This document shows positions 17,244-24,725 of a stretch of 38,918 bases of DNA, piece by piece. The notes under the pieces are model-generated. The model searched no databases and had not been told where the DNA came from. It worked only from the letters and a program-made list of their open reading frames with translations. The DNA is from an uncultured Nitrosomonadales bacterium. Its GTDB lineage: Bacteria > Pseudomonadota > Gammaproteobacteria > Burkholderiales > Gallionellaceae. Every line of letters begins with the position of its first letter. Position 1 is the first letter of the stretch. Where the stretch lies: positions 1 to 38,918 of the forward strand of contig CAIOSY010000052.1 of NCBI GenBank assembly GCA_903861075.1, read 5' to 3'. A program made the position numbers and the translations under genes.

Positions 17244-19613
17244 TCATACTAAAGCCCCACTTGCATTGCCATATTCGAAAAAACATGCTGTTAACCAATG
17301 CGCTTTACTGTCGAATCGGTCGCGCTGGATGCGCTGTTGCACCTGACTCTTGCTGATTTTCAGGCTGGATTGCAGATCGGCCTCGCTAGGCACGATCATC
17401 TTGCGATTTTTTACCGCCTTATCCACCAGTGTTGTCCAGGTCGGGCTGGACACCCCGGCAGACCAGCCATTCATCTTGCCGCACAGGCTGATCAGATCCT
17501 TGATAGCCCGCTTGCGCTCACCGGTGCGCTCGCACCAGCGCTCATAGTCTCGGTACAGGTGTGATCCCAGGCACGGGCAGAATGGCAGCACCTCCCCATT
17601 CACGCCTTCGATATCCCCGCGCATCCATTCGCCGACAAACCGCTCTTCACTGGATAGACTTAACTCGATCAGTTCCGCCTTGGCCTGAGTCATCGGCGGC
17701 TTGGTCCAAGGCTTAAAGTCGCCCAGGTCAAGATTGAGCAGGTAGTGATGCAGAGCTGCCACGCCCCCGTTGTCGATTTCTTCGTTGATAGCCGTGAAAA
17801 ATTCTTCATCCAGCTTTGGCGGTACCCAGATCACACAATGGCGCCGGTCATCGTTTTCCAGCACTAGCGGATGACGCTCATTTGACAGGAACACGATGTT
17901 CATCTGGTTTTTTTCGTTGTGCGCAGCCACCCCCTTCGGGTTGACGCGGATCGTGCCGCCGGTAATGAATCCCTTCAGGCGGTTTTTGATGTGATACATA
18001 TCTGTTCTGGCCAGAACCTCATCCGCGAGAATGAACAGTTTTTTCTCAGACCAATCAGAATTGAATTTATCTTCCAGCGCTTCCTGCCCCAGCACGCGAG
18101 CATATTCTCCGAATATTTCGGCATATGCCTCAAAGAACCGACTCTTTCCAGTGCCCTGCCGGCCATGCACGACAATGGCGCTATGCATCTTCGCGCCACG
18201 GTGCTGCAATGGGTAGGCAAGCCACTTCAACACCCACTGATATACATCATGGCCATTGCTATCGTTCGAGCAGAGGTATTCCAGAAGAGACAGCAGCACG
18301 TCGCAGCGACCTTGCTTAGGCACAGTCGGCCAGCCGGAAAACAGATTGCAGCGGATTTGTTTGTCCGCTTCAGTTGGATCAAACCCGATTTCAGTATCAC
18401 GCGCAACGCGCCAGTCAGGATGCCGCTTTAGGTCACCCCAAGTGCGATCGGGTAACAAGTTCATCACATCATCGCGGTGCACCAGGCGACATTCAACTGC
18501 ATCAAATAATACCTTCCCGCCCAACCCATACGTTCCCCAGAACCGCGCGGCCGCCTCATCTACAGTAAGTAACGAGGCCATTGCTTCAATTTCCCCGCCC
18601 CCCTGTGGTTTAACGCCCGCGCGCGGCTGAGCAACGGCGACCCACTTCAACTCATCGAGACGCGCTTCGATCTGGGAGCGAACCGTGTGGAGGCCTTCTC
18701 CCAGGTGCAAGTCGTTAAAATCGGTCAATCCCTTCTTGCCGACATCTCGCTCGATGGTAAATATAGGTGCGATCACAGCGCCATGGACCAGCAGTGCGGC
18801 GGAAGAGGCGGCAGCCATGCCGGGATTACCTTCAGATTTGAAATCATCGTCTGCGCAGATCAGGATTTTCGCTGTTTTATGGCGTTTTTTGATCAGCTCA
18901 CAGACGGGTACGATGTTCCCGGCATCAAAAGCGATAATCACCGGCAACTGCGTAGCCTCGTGCAGGCTGGCAGCGGTGGCATAACCTTCTGCGACAAGTA
19001 CGATGTCGCGGATCACACCGATCTGGAAGAAATGCCCCTTCTTCACCAGTCCGGCAGGCCAGAAATCCTTATTACGTTGCGTCTTGGCAATGCGAGAGTG
19101 ACCTTTCGGCAGCAGGATTTGCAGACCATGCATCCCGCCGTTCACATCCAGCATCGGAATATAAGCACAATTCGTGTCTGAAAATCGCAGGCCGTGTGCT
19201 TGCACGCCCTTGGCTTCAAGATATTGGCATGATCCGGCTGTGGCCAGCTTGTCCCAGACCTGCTTGGCACGCGCAGCAGCCTTGTCGGCTTCGCGCTTGC
19301 GCTCTGCATCACAGCGTTTTTTATCGTCCGCCCAGCGTTTTTTCAGTGCGGCGCGCTGATCGTCTGAAAGTTTGCGGGCGGTAAGATCGATTTTCTGCGC
19401 GTTGTTCTCGTTGCCGCGCCAAATTCCATAGCTGCCGACCAGAACTGTATCGCCCTCATCGAGGCGCAGCTCGTGCAGCATGTACCAGCCGCGCTGTTCA
19501 CGATCACCTTCGACCTTGCAGCGCTTCATCTTTCCGGTATCAATCCCGCTGACGATCAGCCCGAAGTCGCGCAGCTGCTGAAGCACTTCGTCGTAGTTTG
19601 TCCAGGTAGTCAT
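17244..19613 (-). CDS. Primase-helicase (Toprim plus SF3/DUF5906-type ATPase)
   Basis: A 789-aa protein. The Toprim-like region has VAEGYATAASLHEA (Glu 209) and ILICADDD (255-257). A linker leads to the helicase with Walker A GRQGTGKS (484-491) and Walker B LFILADE (about 526-532), then NIVFLSNERHPL (sensor-1-like). The C-terminal domain is typical of D5/DUF5906 proteins. It would prime and unwind at the phage origin. The gene ends right at the repeat array 16981-17241, as replication initiators often adjoin their origin. Confidence 0.93.
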   Translation of the reverse strand: MTTWTNYDEVLQQLRDFGLIVSGIDTGKMKRCKVEGDREQRGWYMLHELRLDEGDTVLVGSYGIWRGNENNAQKIDLTARKLSDDQRAALKKRWADDKKRCDAERKREADKAAARAKQVWDKLATAGSCQYLEAKGVQAHGLRFSDTNCAYIPMLDVNGGMHGLQILLPKGHSRIAKTQRNKDFWPAGLVKKGHFFQIGVIRDIVLVAEGYATAASLHEATQLPVIIAFDAGNIVPVCELIKKRHKTAKILICADDDFKSEGNPGMAAASSAALLVHGAVIAPIFTIERDVGKKGLTDFNDLHLGEGLHTVRSQIEARLDELKWVAVAQPRAGVKPQGGGEIEAMASLLTVDEAAARFWGTYGLGGKVLFDAVECRLVHRDDVMNLLPDRTWGDLKRHPDWRVARDTEIGFDPTEADKQIRCNLFSGWPTVPKQGRCDVLLSLLEYLCSNDSNGHDVYQWVLKWLAYPLQHRGAKMHSAIVVHGRQGTGKSRFFEAYAEIFGEYARVLGQEALEDKFNSDWSEKKLFILADEVLARTDMYHIKNRLKGFITGGTIRVNPKGVAAHNEKNQMNIVFLSNERHPLVLENDDRRHCVIWVPPKLDEEFFTAINEEIDNGGVAALHHYLLNLDLGDFKPWTKPPMTQAKAELIELSLSSEERFVGEWMRGDIEGVNGEVLPFCPCLGSHLYRDYERWCERTGERKRAIKDLISLCGKMNGWSAGVSSPTWTTLVDKAVKNRKMIVPSEADLQSSLKISKSQVQQRIQRDRFDSKAHWLTACFFEYGNASGALV

Positions 19614-20341
19614 TTTGCGAAGCCCATTGTATTGGTACTCATCGCAAAGCTAAACGCTGCATCAAAGTTAGGTTGGAATTCACTGGAAACAACCTCATTT
19701 GCGCTGCGCTCGAAGTTAATCACTTTTTTATAGGCAGCGGACTGGACAAAAATAAACAACGGCTTGATAGATTGTCGAGCGAATCGCTTATAAATGCCCG
19801 GATGCAATTTAGTTTGCGCGCCGATTGGAACGATGAAGTAGCCGATCAGCATCAGACGCTTTCCGCGCCCCTTGTAAACCTGCATCTTGGCGCGCAATGC
19901 CCCCAGCATCTCGCTTATCTCTTTACGGTTTGGATTACCATATGCATCCAGCTTGATTCCAGCACCTGGGATAGCACGATAACCGTGAGGTAGCCCACCG
20001 ATATTCTCGATGGCTTTTTCAAACGGCTTGTGGCCGCGAACTCCCCCGGTAAAATGCTCTTTAAGCAGCAGCGATGGTGCCGTTCCACCGGCAGGCGTCA
20101 TGTCTTTTAGGCCGACCGTTGCAGTCAGATCGCGTTTGTTTGCAATCTGCGTAAAAGTCGCACGCTTGACGTAAGGGCTTGGTGAACTGAACGCTCCAGC
20201 CATATCGGACTGTAAGCGCGCCTCGACAGACTTTGCTGTTTTCGTGATAGCCATCGCCGTAGCGAAAGGAAGTTGATCGCGCCCGATATTGCTTAGGCGA
20301 CTTTTCAACTCTTCCATCCCCTCAATTTTTACCGTGATCAT
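19610..20341 (-). CDS. gp10/minor-tail-like protein in replication operon
   Basis: A 243-aa protein. The N-terminus (ITVKIEGMEELKSRLSNIGRDQLPFATAMAITKTAKSVEARL) resembles HK97-gp10-type or other phage tail-completion proteins. The rest is basic (RKEISEMLGALRAKMQVYKGRGKRLMLIGYF). It lies between the CII-like gene and primase-helicase, with a 4-bp overlap into the latter, an odd place for a morphogenetic protein. Either it is a displaced structural gene or the likeness is to a shared fold used otherwise. Confidence 0.72.
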   Translation of the reverse strand: MITVKIEGMEELKSRLSNIGRDQLPFATAMAITKTAKSVEARLQSDMAGAFSSPSPYVKRATFTQIANKRDLTATVGLKDMTPAGGTAPSLLLKEHFTGGVRGHKPFEKAIENIGGLPHGYRAIPGAGIKLDAYGNPNRKEISEMLGALRAKMQVYKGRGKRLMLIGYFIVPIGAQTKLHPGIYKRFARQSIKPLFIFVQSAAYKKVINFERSANEVVSSEFQPNFDAAFSFAMSTNTMGFAK

Positions 20342-20348
20342 GGCGAGC

Positions 20349-20552
20349 TCAGCGGGCGATCGAGTTGACTAAGTTTGAAACTCCACAGCCTAGCGCAACA
20401 TCGGGGCTCGGATTACCCGCAGTGGGAAATGCCAGGGAGTACCTTGAGCGCGGATGCTGTTGGATGTTGCGTTGCATAGTTGCAAGAGCGCGCAACTGTG
20501 ACGCTGTACTGCGCTTGCTAACCTGAAGGGGGATGGGGTTATGGGTGCTCAT
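20349..20552 (-). CDS. Small basic protein, unknown function
   Basis: A 67-aa protein (MSTHNPIPLQVSKRSTASQL...), Ser/Arg/Gln-rich with a short hydrophobic end (DVALGCGVSNLVNSIA). ATGA overlap with the CII-like gene. Similar short proteins occur in the cII-replication interval of related prophages; function unknown. Confidence 0.6.
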   Translation of the reverse strand: MSTHNPIPLQVSKRSTASQLRALATMQRNIQQHPRSRYSLAFPTAGNPSPDVALGCGVSNLVNSIAR

Positions 20553-20995
20553 AGCTGCGCTCCCCGCGATTGCATTGCGGAAAGGATAGCCTCCAGCCTG
20601 CCGGACTGTGCGACCATTTCGGCCAGCTCCTTCTGTATTCCTTTCAGTTCGATGGCTGTTACCTTGCCATCAGCCAGTGAGTTGGTCACACTCTTTAGGT
20701 AGTCCGCGAACTCCTCACAAGTCTTGACGATTGCAGCGGTGATGTCTTGGTCGGCCGCCTCTGGAAGTGGTAGCGCCATGTGGCCGTGATCCATGCACAG
20801 TGTATGCAGTGCCCGATAGTCTCCGGTCAGTGTCATGATTGATTCCATGTCCCGCACTGTTAGGTGATTAGCCGTATCGTTTGGGTTAAGCTTATGGGTG
20901 AGTACAGAAGGATTAACCTGCATCCGTGCAGCCAGGGCGCGTATAGCGCCTGGGTATTCATGCGCGGATAGGTACAGTGTATCGAGTGTAGACAT
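20549..20995 (-). CDS. CII-like phage regulatory protein
   Basis: A 148-aa protein, AAAGGGAG before the ATG. The N-terminal half (YPGAIRALAARMQVNPSVLTHKLNPNDTANHL, LTVRDMESIMTLTGD) is an HTH of the phage CII-protein family seen in beta/gammaproteobacterial phages. The C-terminal half is helical (SLADGKVTAIELKGIQKELAEMV). It is the first gene of the replication operon and would influence lysogeny or early gene timing. Overlaps the next gene by 4 bp. Confidence 0.85.
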   Translation of the reverse strand: MSTLDTLYLSAHEYPGAIRALAARMQVNPSVLTHKLNPNDTANHLTVRDMESIMTLTGDYRALHTLCMDHGHMALPLPEAADQDITAAIVKTCEEFADYLKSVTNSLADGKVTAIELKGIQKELAEMVAQSGRLEAILSAMQSRGAQL

Positions 20996-21054
20996 GGCAT
21001 TACTCCCTTTATATTGACGTTGAAAGTGCGCTCTTAGCGGCGCATTGTTGACGC

Positions 21055-21306
21055 ATGAAAACTACTGAACTCATTGACCGGATCAATGCCCTGCAAGCCG
21101 ACAACATCGCGCTGATGCAGATGCTGGCGGCGGTCATCAGGCAAAGCGGATTAGATGTACGCAGTGAATACCTGGCACGCTGCGAGATCGTGAAGCGGGT
21201 TACTGAACCGAATGTGGATACAGATGCCTGCGCGATCCAGCGCACTGCGATGGGCAAGGTAGAACGAGTGGTGCTTGGAGAACGCAATGCGCTCAATCCA
21301 GAATAA
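21055..21306 (+). CDS. Small protein convergent with Cro-like gene, unknown
   Basis: An 83-aa ORF (MKTTELIDRINALQADNIALM...), with a coiled-coil-like first 30 residues and protein-like composition. The opposing frame (21009-21404) is Ser/Arg-rich and looks like a shadow. No clear SD stands before the ATG; its stop coincides with the minus-strand terminator. Real gene likely but not certain. Confidence 0.5.
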   Translation: MKTTELIDRINALQADNIALMQMLAAVIRQSGLDVRSEYLARCEIVKRVTEPNVDTDACAIQRTAMGKVERVVLGERNALNPE

Positions 21307-21339
21307 AAAAATGCCACCCAATAAAAACTGGATGGCATT
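21303..21339 (-). terminator. Terminator after the Cro-like gene
   Basis: Minus-strand stem AATGCCATCCA/TGGGTGGCATT (11 bp, one G-U pair) followed by a run of seven T. It separates the cro transcript from the CII-like operon and abuts the stop codon of the convergent ORF 21055-21306. Confidence 0.85.
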
Positions 21340-21400
21340 AACCGCACAGAGGCTGCGCGGGCTTCGCTCAGGGAGTAGCACGAAGATAATCGAGGCGCGC

Positions 21401-21646
21401 TCACGCGGCCTCCTTTATTTGATTGGACTCACTGCACGGCGATGCGCCGAATACATCAGGACGTAACTGATGTCGTGTTACAGCGCTATTGGTAGCTTTC
21501 TCAATTTTTATACAGTATTCGGCAGGAACAACCCCATTTGAGCGATTTAACCAGTTCCAGACGTGAGATTGTCTAACTCCAATTAGCTTTGCCAAACTTG
21601 TTTGCCCGCCGGTTATTTCTACGGATTTTTGTAAAGGATTTTCCAT
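21401..21646 (-). CDS. YdaS/Cro-like HTH regulator
   Basis: An 81-aa protein: ITGGQTSLAKLIGVRQSHVWNWLNR is a YdaS/Cro-type HTH, followed by VPAEYCIKIEKATNSAVTRHQLRPDVF, the conserved C-terminal pattern of this family. It is transcribed divergently from the repressor under the shared operator, as Cro is in lambdoid phages, and would oppose repressor synthesis. A terminator follows at 21339-21303. Confidence 0.87.
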   Translation of the reverse strand: MENPLQKSVEITGGQTSLAKLIGVRQSHVWNWLNRSNGVVPAEYCIKIEKATNSAVTRHQLRPDVFGASPCSESNQIKEAA

Positions 21647-21653
21647 GGAAGAA

Positions 21654-21683
21654 ATAATAACATCACAGTGTTTATTTGGTCAA
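21654..21683 (-). promoter_or_regulatory. Leftward promoter for Cro-like gene (leaderless)
   Basis: Minus strand: TTGACC (21683-21678), 18-bp spacer, TATTAT (21659-21654). Only seven bases separate the -10 from the ATG at 21646, so the transcript would start at or next to the start codon. This implies a leaderless mRNA. Confidence 0.7.
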
Positions 21684-21695
21684 CACAAAGGTGTT
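21668..21695 (-). promoter_or_regulatory. Operator between repressor and Cro-like gene
   Basis: Contains GTGTT (21668-21672), N9, AACAC (21682-21686), AAAG, GTGTT (21691-21695). Same half-sites and spacing as the early-promoter operator at 23296. It overlaps the -35 of the leftward promoter. Confidence 0.78.
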
Positions 21696-21731
21696 TTGCT
21701 AATTGATAAATACCATAGTATTTTCTCAAAA

Positions 21732-22070
21732 ATGAACTACACACTTGGACAGCGACTTAAAATAGCGCGTGAATACGCAGGGATCTCTCAAACAGAACTG
21801 GCGGATGCGGTCGGGATTAGACAATCTGCAGTATCTAGAATTGAGCGGGATGAAGCGTTAACTACTGGATTTGCGTCCCGTCTTGCAAAAGCGTGCGGTG
21901 TTCGAACTGATTGGCTTTCTGAAGAGGATGGCGACATGCTTACTCATAAAGATATTAAATCATGCGAAAATATTATTAATCAGCTATCCCCAGAAAATCG
22001 GGCAAAATGGTTTCGAATAGGGAATTCGTTTGCTGAACCAGCCGAATATATACAAAACGGTACCAAATAA
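21732..22070 (+). CDS. XRE-family repressor (CI-like)
   Basis: A 112-aa protein from ATG 21732; an in-frame ATG at 21645 would add 29 residues coded over the operator region. N-terminal HTH: LGQRLKIAREYAGISQTELA ... GIRQSAVSRIE. It lacks a LexA/S24-type peptidase domain, so induction would not follow the RecA self-cleavage route. It is divergent from the YdaS/Cro-like gene and adjacent to an operator that also occurs at the early promoter, which makes it the best candidate for lytic repressor. Confidence 0.85.
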   Translation: MNYTLGQRLKIAREYAGISQTELADAVGIRQSAVSRIERDEALTTGFASRLAKACGVRTDWLSEEDGDMLTHKDIKSCENIINQLSPENRAKWFRIGNSFAEPAEYIQNGTK

Positions 22071-22120
22071 CGTAATTCAATTGCAATTTCAGATGAAATT
22101 CGATTTTTAGGAGGTTTGTT

Positions 22121-22633
22121 TTGAGATTTATACTGGCATTCATTATTCCATTAATTATCACAGGGTGCGCAATACCAAAAATTGTTGATTTGAAATCTAC
22201 ATTTAACCAAGATTTAACATCTAAACTACTTGAAAAAGGATCAAATACTATTAAAGGAAGCGCTTTAATTCGACAGCAAGGAGGCGGAGTTGTAACGTGC
22301 GCAGGAATACCGGTTGGCCTGATTCCAGATACTGAATATTCGCGTGAAAGAATGCTTGCAATTTATAATTCTGATATTCGCGGATACTATCCTGCATTTG
22401 GATCGGCTACAGTAAAGTTTAATAATACAGATTCAGGTTATATAACCTACCAGCGAAAAACAGTTTGTGACGCTCAGGGATTTTTTAAGTTTGATGGTAT
22501 TTCTGATGGATCTTTTTTTATTGTAACTCAAATCGTATGGGGATCAGATACTTACGTCAAGCAAGGCGGTTGGATTATGCAGCGAGTAACAGTTTCAAAT
22601 GGAGATTCTAAAGATATTGTTATCTCTCCTTAA
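22121..22633 (+). CDS. Lipoprotein, probable lysogenic-conversion (moron) gene
   Basis: A 170-aa protein starting at TTG 22121, six bases after AGGAGG. Signal peptide MRFILAFIIPLIITGC with lipobox I-T-G-C (Cys16). The mature part is beta-rich, with a carboxypeptidase-regulatory/transthyretin-like flavour (GSALIRQQGGGVVTCAG, FFKFDGISDGSFFIVTQIVW). The gene is clearly more AT-rich than flanking phage genes and sits just after the repressor, as lysogenically expressed morons do. Superinfection exclusion or host surface alteration is possible but unproven. Confidence 0.85.
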   Translation: MRFILAFIIPLIITGCAIPKIVDLKSTFNQDLTSKLLEKGSNTIKGSALIRQQGGGVVTCAGIPVGLIPDTEYSRERMLAIYNSDIRGYYPAFGSATVKFNNTDSGYITYQRKTVCDAQGFFKFDGISDGSFFIVTQIVWGSDTYVKQGGWIMQRVTVSNGDSKDIVISP

Positions 22634-22713
22634 AAAATGCGTTAGACAAGATATACGTATACTGGTTATCTGCTCTAATAAATTTTGTTTAAATTTTACT
22701 GCGAAAGAAATAT

Positions 22714-23037
22714 ATGAATGATTTCCGTGCAACATTTCTTCCTTATTGCATTAAAAAACAAATAGATGGTCGTTATGCGATCCTTAATCGTCGCTATAAG
22801 CCAATAGGATTTAATACGACTAGTCATATCAATTACGGAGATTATCCGATCCTGGTTAATATTGAAGGATTGACTTCAGCGATAATAAAAAAACTCTCTT
22901 GGGAAGGTAGCGAAGATACCGAGTGTATATATCTATATAACGATGGTACAAACCCCATTGTTAATACGGAAAATATGACTTCCTATATGAAGCGACTCGC
23001 TATCCTCGCAAAGCTGACGATTAGCCCTCAGCCATAA
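22714..23037 (+). CDS. Conserved prophage protein, unknown function
   Basis: A 107-aa protein. FLPYCIKKQIDGRYAILNRRYKPIGF is a pattern I associate with small prophage proteins found near repressors; function unknown. AT-rich like the lipoprotein gene upstream. An 80-bp AT-rich gap precedes it, with the palindrome GTATAC and possible weak promoter sequences. Confidence 0.75.
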   Translation: MNDFRATFLPYCIKKQIDGRYAILNRRYKPIGFNTTSHINYGDYPILVNIEGLTSAIIKKLSWEGSEDTECIYLYNDGTNPIVNTENMTSYMKRLAILAKLTISPQP

Positions 23038-23230
23038 CGTCAAAGTAATTTAACGCACCGACGATCTCCGGATCGTTGGTCAGTACCAGCACATCGCTGC
23101 TTAACATCCGCAAATCCCCCGCATCATCAATATCTACCGCCCTGGTACAGTCTAGCTTACGCATCAGCGCATCGCTATTCCTTGTCTTTCCACATCCCTG
23201 CGGCCCGTAAACCAATTTGCAATCAATCAT
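23021..23230 (-). CDS. Miniature P-loop NTPase-like protein
   Basis: A 69-aa protein with Walker A GPQGCGKT (about 9-16) and a hydrophobic strand ending SSDVLVLTND as a possible Walker B-like strand. SD GGGGGT precedes the ATG. It is far shorter than normal AAA/P-loop enzymes and lies opposite to its neighbours, overlapping the end of 22714-23037 by 17 bp. It may be a trimmed NTPase core or a nucleotide-binding regulator. Confidence 0.7.
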   Translation of the reverse strand: MIDCKLVYGPQGCGKTRNSDALMRKLDCTRAVDIDDAGDLRMLSSDVLVLTNDPEIVGALNYFDVMAEG

Positions 23231-23248
23231 TTTTTACCCCCTTATTAA

Positions 23249-23277
23249 CCGTCAGACGCCCTGACGGTTTTTATTTT
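23249..23277 (+). terminator. Rho-independent terminator upstream of the early promoter
   Basis: 7-bp perfect stem CCGTCAG/CTGACGG (23249-23255 with 23261-23267), 5-nt loop, then TTTTTATTTT. It ends plus-strand transcripts from the repressor/lipoprotein region and insulates the repressible early promoter. Confidence 0.85.
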
Positions 23278-23295
23278 GCCACAAATTACACCTTA

Positions 23296-23328
23296 GTGTT
23301 GACATATTAAACACAAAAGTGTTTAATA
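23296..23328 (+). promoter_or_regulatory. Repressor operator at the early promoter
   Basis: Perfect palindrome TATTAAACAC-AAAA-GTGTTTAATA (23305-23328), preceded by a further half-site GTGTT at 23296-23300. The geometry GTGTT-N9-AACAC-AAAR-GTGTT recurs at 21668-21695 beside the repressor gene, so both are likely bound by the same protein. Confidence 0.82.
23299..23327 (+). promoter_or_regulatory. Main early promoter
   Basis: TTGACA (23299-23304), 17-bp spacer, TTTAAT (23322-23327): near-consensus sigma70. The perfect operator palindrome covers the spacer and -10, so repressor binding would exclude RNA polymerase. It drives the 5-kb plus-strand early operon. Confidence 0.85.
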
Positions 23329-23438
23329 CACCCATACCGCAACCCAGCGGAGATGCGCTGCCAAGGCGACGCGAGCCGTAGTCCTCCCATATCGGGGCCA
23401 ACACGGAAAATCCGGGAGAAACCACAAGGGAGAAGATC

Positions 23439-23735
23439 ATGGGATTTCAAACCAAAAAACATCACACCCGATCAGTCAAGCTGGATGATGAGCGACTGAT
23501 GTACGGGGTGAGTATCGAAGTGTCGCATTGGCTGCACGATCATGGCGGGGAGCCACGGATCGTCTCGATACTTAAGACTTACTCCGGTCCGTTCGATATG
23601 CAAATTAATATCACAGCAGATCAGGCGCGTGAACTGTCAGCAATCCTGCTCGAGCATGCCGATGAATTTGAAGCGCGTCAAGCATGGTTTGACGCGCAAT
23701 CGAAAGCTTGTGGACAGAAAGCAGCACTCACTTAA
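23439..23735 (+). CDS. First early-operon protein, unknown function
   Basis: A 98-aa protein (MGFQTKKHHTRSVKLDDERL...), with GGGAG before the ATG. A beta-rich first half is followed by a helix (ITADQARELSAILLEHADEFEARQAW). It is the first gene after the strong repressible promoter at 23299, behind a 110-nt leader with a CAGCG/CGCTG hairpin. Position suggests an immediate-early role; no family recognised. Confidence 0.75.
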   Translation: MGFQTKKHHTRSVKLDDERLMYGVSIEVSHWLHDHGGEPRIVSILKTYSGPFDMQINITADQARELSAILLEHADEFEARQAWFDAQSKACGQKAALT

Positions 23736-23753
23736 ATAACGCTGCAAAAACAG

Positions 23754-23878
23754 TCAGCATCAGATAGGCGAAGCAAGTGCAGCATGGTCGGCAGCGGATA
23801 ACGTGACAAAGCGCCGCATGAGAAAAGCCGATTGCCCATGCCTCGCTGCTTTACGAGCAGCCGCCTACCTGATGCTGA
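23754..23878 (+). ncRNA. Unrecognised structured RNA element (three-way junction)
   Basis: The closing stem pairs 23754-23770 with 23862-23878 at 16 of 17 positions (one A-C mismatch). Inside, GCATGG-TCGGC (23782-23792) pairs with GCCGA and CCATGC (23827-23831, 23836-23841) with a 4-nt bulge, and is capped by GCGG/CCGC. A third hairpin GCTGC/GCAGC (23845-23861) completes a three-way junction. It lies between two early genes, in the same transcript as the first DUF1566-like gene, and has no poly-U tail or open frame. I match it to no known RNA class. Confidence 0.7.
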
Positions 23879-23903
23879 TTAAGGCAACCAAACGGAGAAC
23901 ACC

Positions 23904-24344
23904 ATGACCATCACACTAGACCAAATCAAGACCGAGCAAAACAGGCTTTCAGCCTTGATCGCAGCATTTGAGCAGTTACCAGCACCCTATCTTCCAGAAG
24001 GTGTAACACTTTCTACTGGCGAAAGATTCTTGTGCACTATCACCCGCCCAGACGGGAAAGCATGCCACACGATTTTGTTGCCTATCGAATTTGATGCCGA
24101 CACCTGGGCTAATCAGATGGAACGAGCAAAGGCTATTGATGGCGATCTGCCAAATCGTGTTGAGCAAGCACTGTTGCTTGAATGCATGCCTGAAGAGTTC
24201 AAGAAAGAGGCTTATTGGTCTGGAACGCAGCACGCTAGCGGCTCAGATGATGCCTGGTGTCAGCTTTTCGGCTATGGCGGTCAGGACTTCATTCGCAAGG
24301 ACGTTGAGCTTAGAGCGCGTGCCGTCCGCAGATCAGTTATTTAG
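23904..24344 (+). CDS. DUF1566-like (C-lectin-fold-like) protein, copy 1
   Basis: A 146-aa protein, GGAG upstream. The N-terminal helix (LDQIKTEQNRLSALIAAFEQ) is absent from copy 2. The remainder parallels copy 2: HTILLPIEFDADTWANQMERA, GDLPNRVEQALL, YWSGTQHASGSDDAW, KDVELRARAVRRS. The DUF1566-type end suggests a ligand-binding C-lectin-like fold. Directly upstream lies the structured RNA 23754-23878. Function unknown. Confidence 0.82.
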   Translation: MTITLDQIKTEQNRLSALIAAFEQLPAPYLPEGVTLSTGERFLCTITRPDGKACHTILLPIEFDADTWANQMERAKAIDGDLPNRVEQALLLECMPEEFKKEAYWSGTQHASGSDDAWCQLFGYGGQDFIRKDVELRARAVRRSVI

Positions 24345-24372
24345 TCCTTTATCAATTTATTTCGAGGATCTT

Positions 24373-24570
24373 ATGCAAACCACCTATTCCGTAAACATCC
24401 AGCCAAATCGAATGGTGATTACAGATAAAGCAATTGGCATGTTTTTAAACGCATCACCAGCGGCGGATGTGGAAGATGCGCTAGACGAAATATTCAATCT
24501 AGGCGTTGATGCGATGATCGCGCGCACCAACCCAGAAGAATCAACCGCTCCGAATGAGGTGTGCTTATGA
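24373..24570 (+). CDS. Small acidic protein, unknown function
   Basis: A 65-aa protein (MQTTYSVNIQPNRMVITDK...), preceded by GAGGATC. It has a beta-strand N-terminus and an acidic helix (DVEDALDEIFNLGVDAMIA). It begins the coupled chain after the first DUF1566-like gene. No recognised family. Confidence 0.68.
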   Translation: MQTTYSVNIQPNRMVITDKAIGMFLNASPAADVEDALDEIFNLGVDAMIARTNPEESTAPNEVCL

Positions 24571-24725
24571 ACCGCGCTATCTTGCTTCCCCGTCGCAAGC
24601 CTAGCGTATATCACCAGGATAACTTATTGATCCGCGCATTACGCTGCGTCAAACATTTTCGCTATTACCGTAAACAAGGTCTTTGCGTCTCCGTTTCTTG
24701 GGCGCTTGCGAGGCACACGCTATGA
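24567..24725 (+). CDS. 52-aa basic peptide, unknown function
   Basis: ORF MNRAILLPRRKPSVYHQDN..., joined by ATGA overlaps to both neighbours, which is the main reason to believe it. It is rich in Arg/His and aromatic residues. It may be a real early peptide or merely a coupling ORF. Confidence 0.55.
   Translation: MNRAILLPRRKPSVYHQDNLLIRALRCVKHFRYYRKQGLCVSVSWALARHTL

Noticed and set aside
16969-17298. Minus-strand ORF of 109 aa across the iterons
   Set aside because: Its NHATNHAT and GVVxVV repeats are simply translation of the iterons; no SD, and it overlaps the primase 3' end.
21009-21404. Minus-strand 131-aa ORF between Cro-like and CII-like genes
   Set aside because: Ser/Arg-rich shadow of the plus-strand ORF 21055-21306, and crosses the terminator at 21303-21339.
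23252-23440. Minus-strand 62-aa ORF in the early promoter region
   Set aside because: Runs through the terminator, operator and promoter, with no SD or protein-like features.
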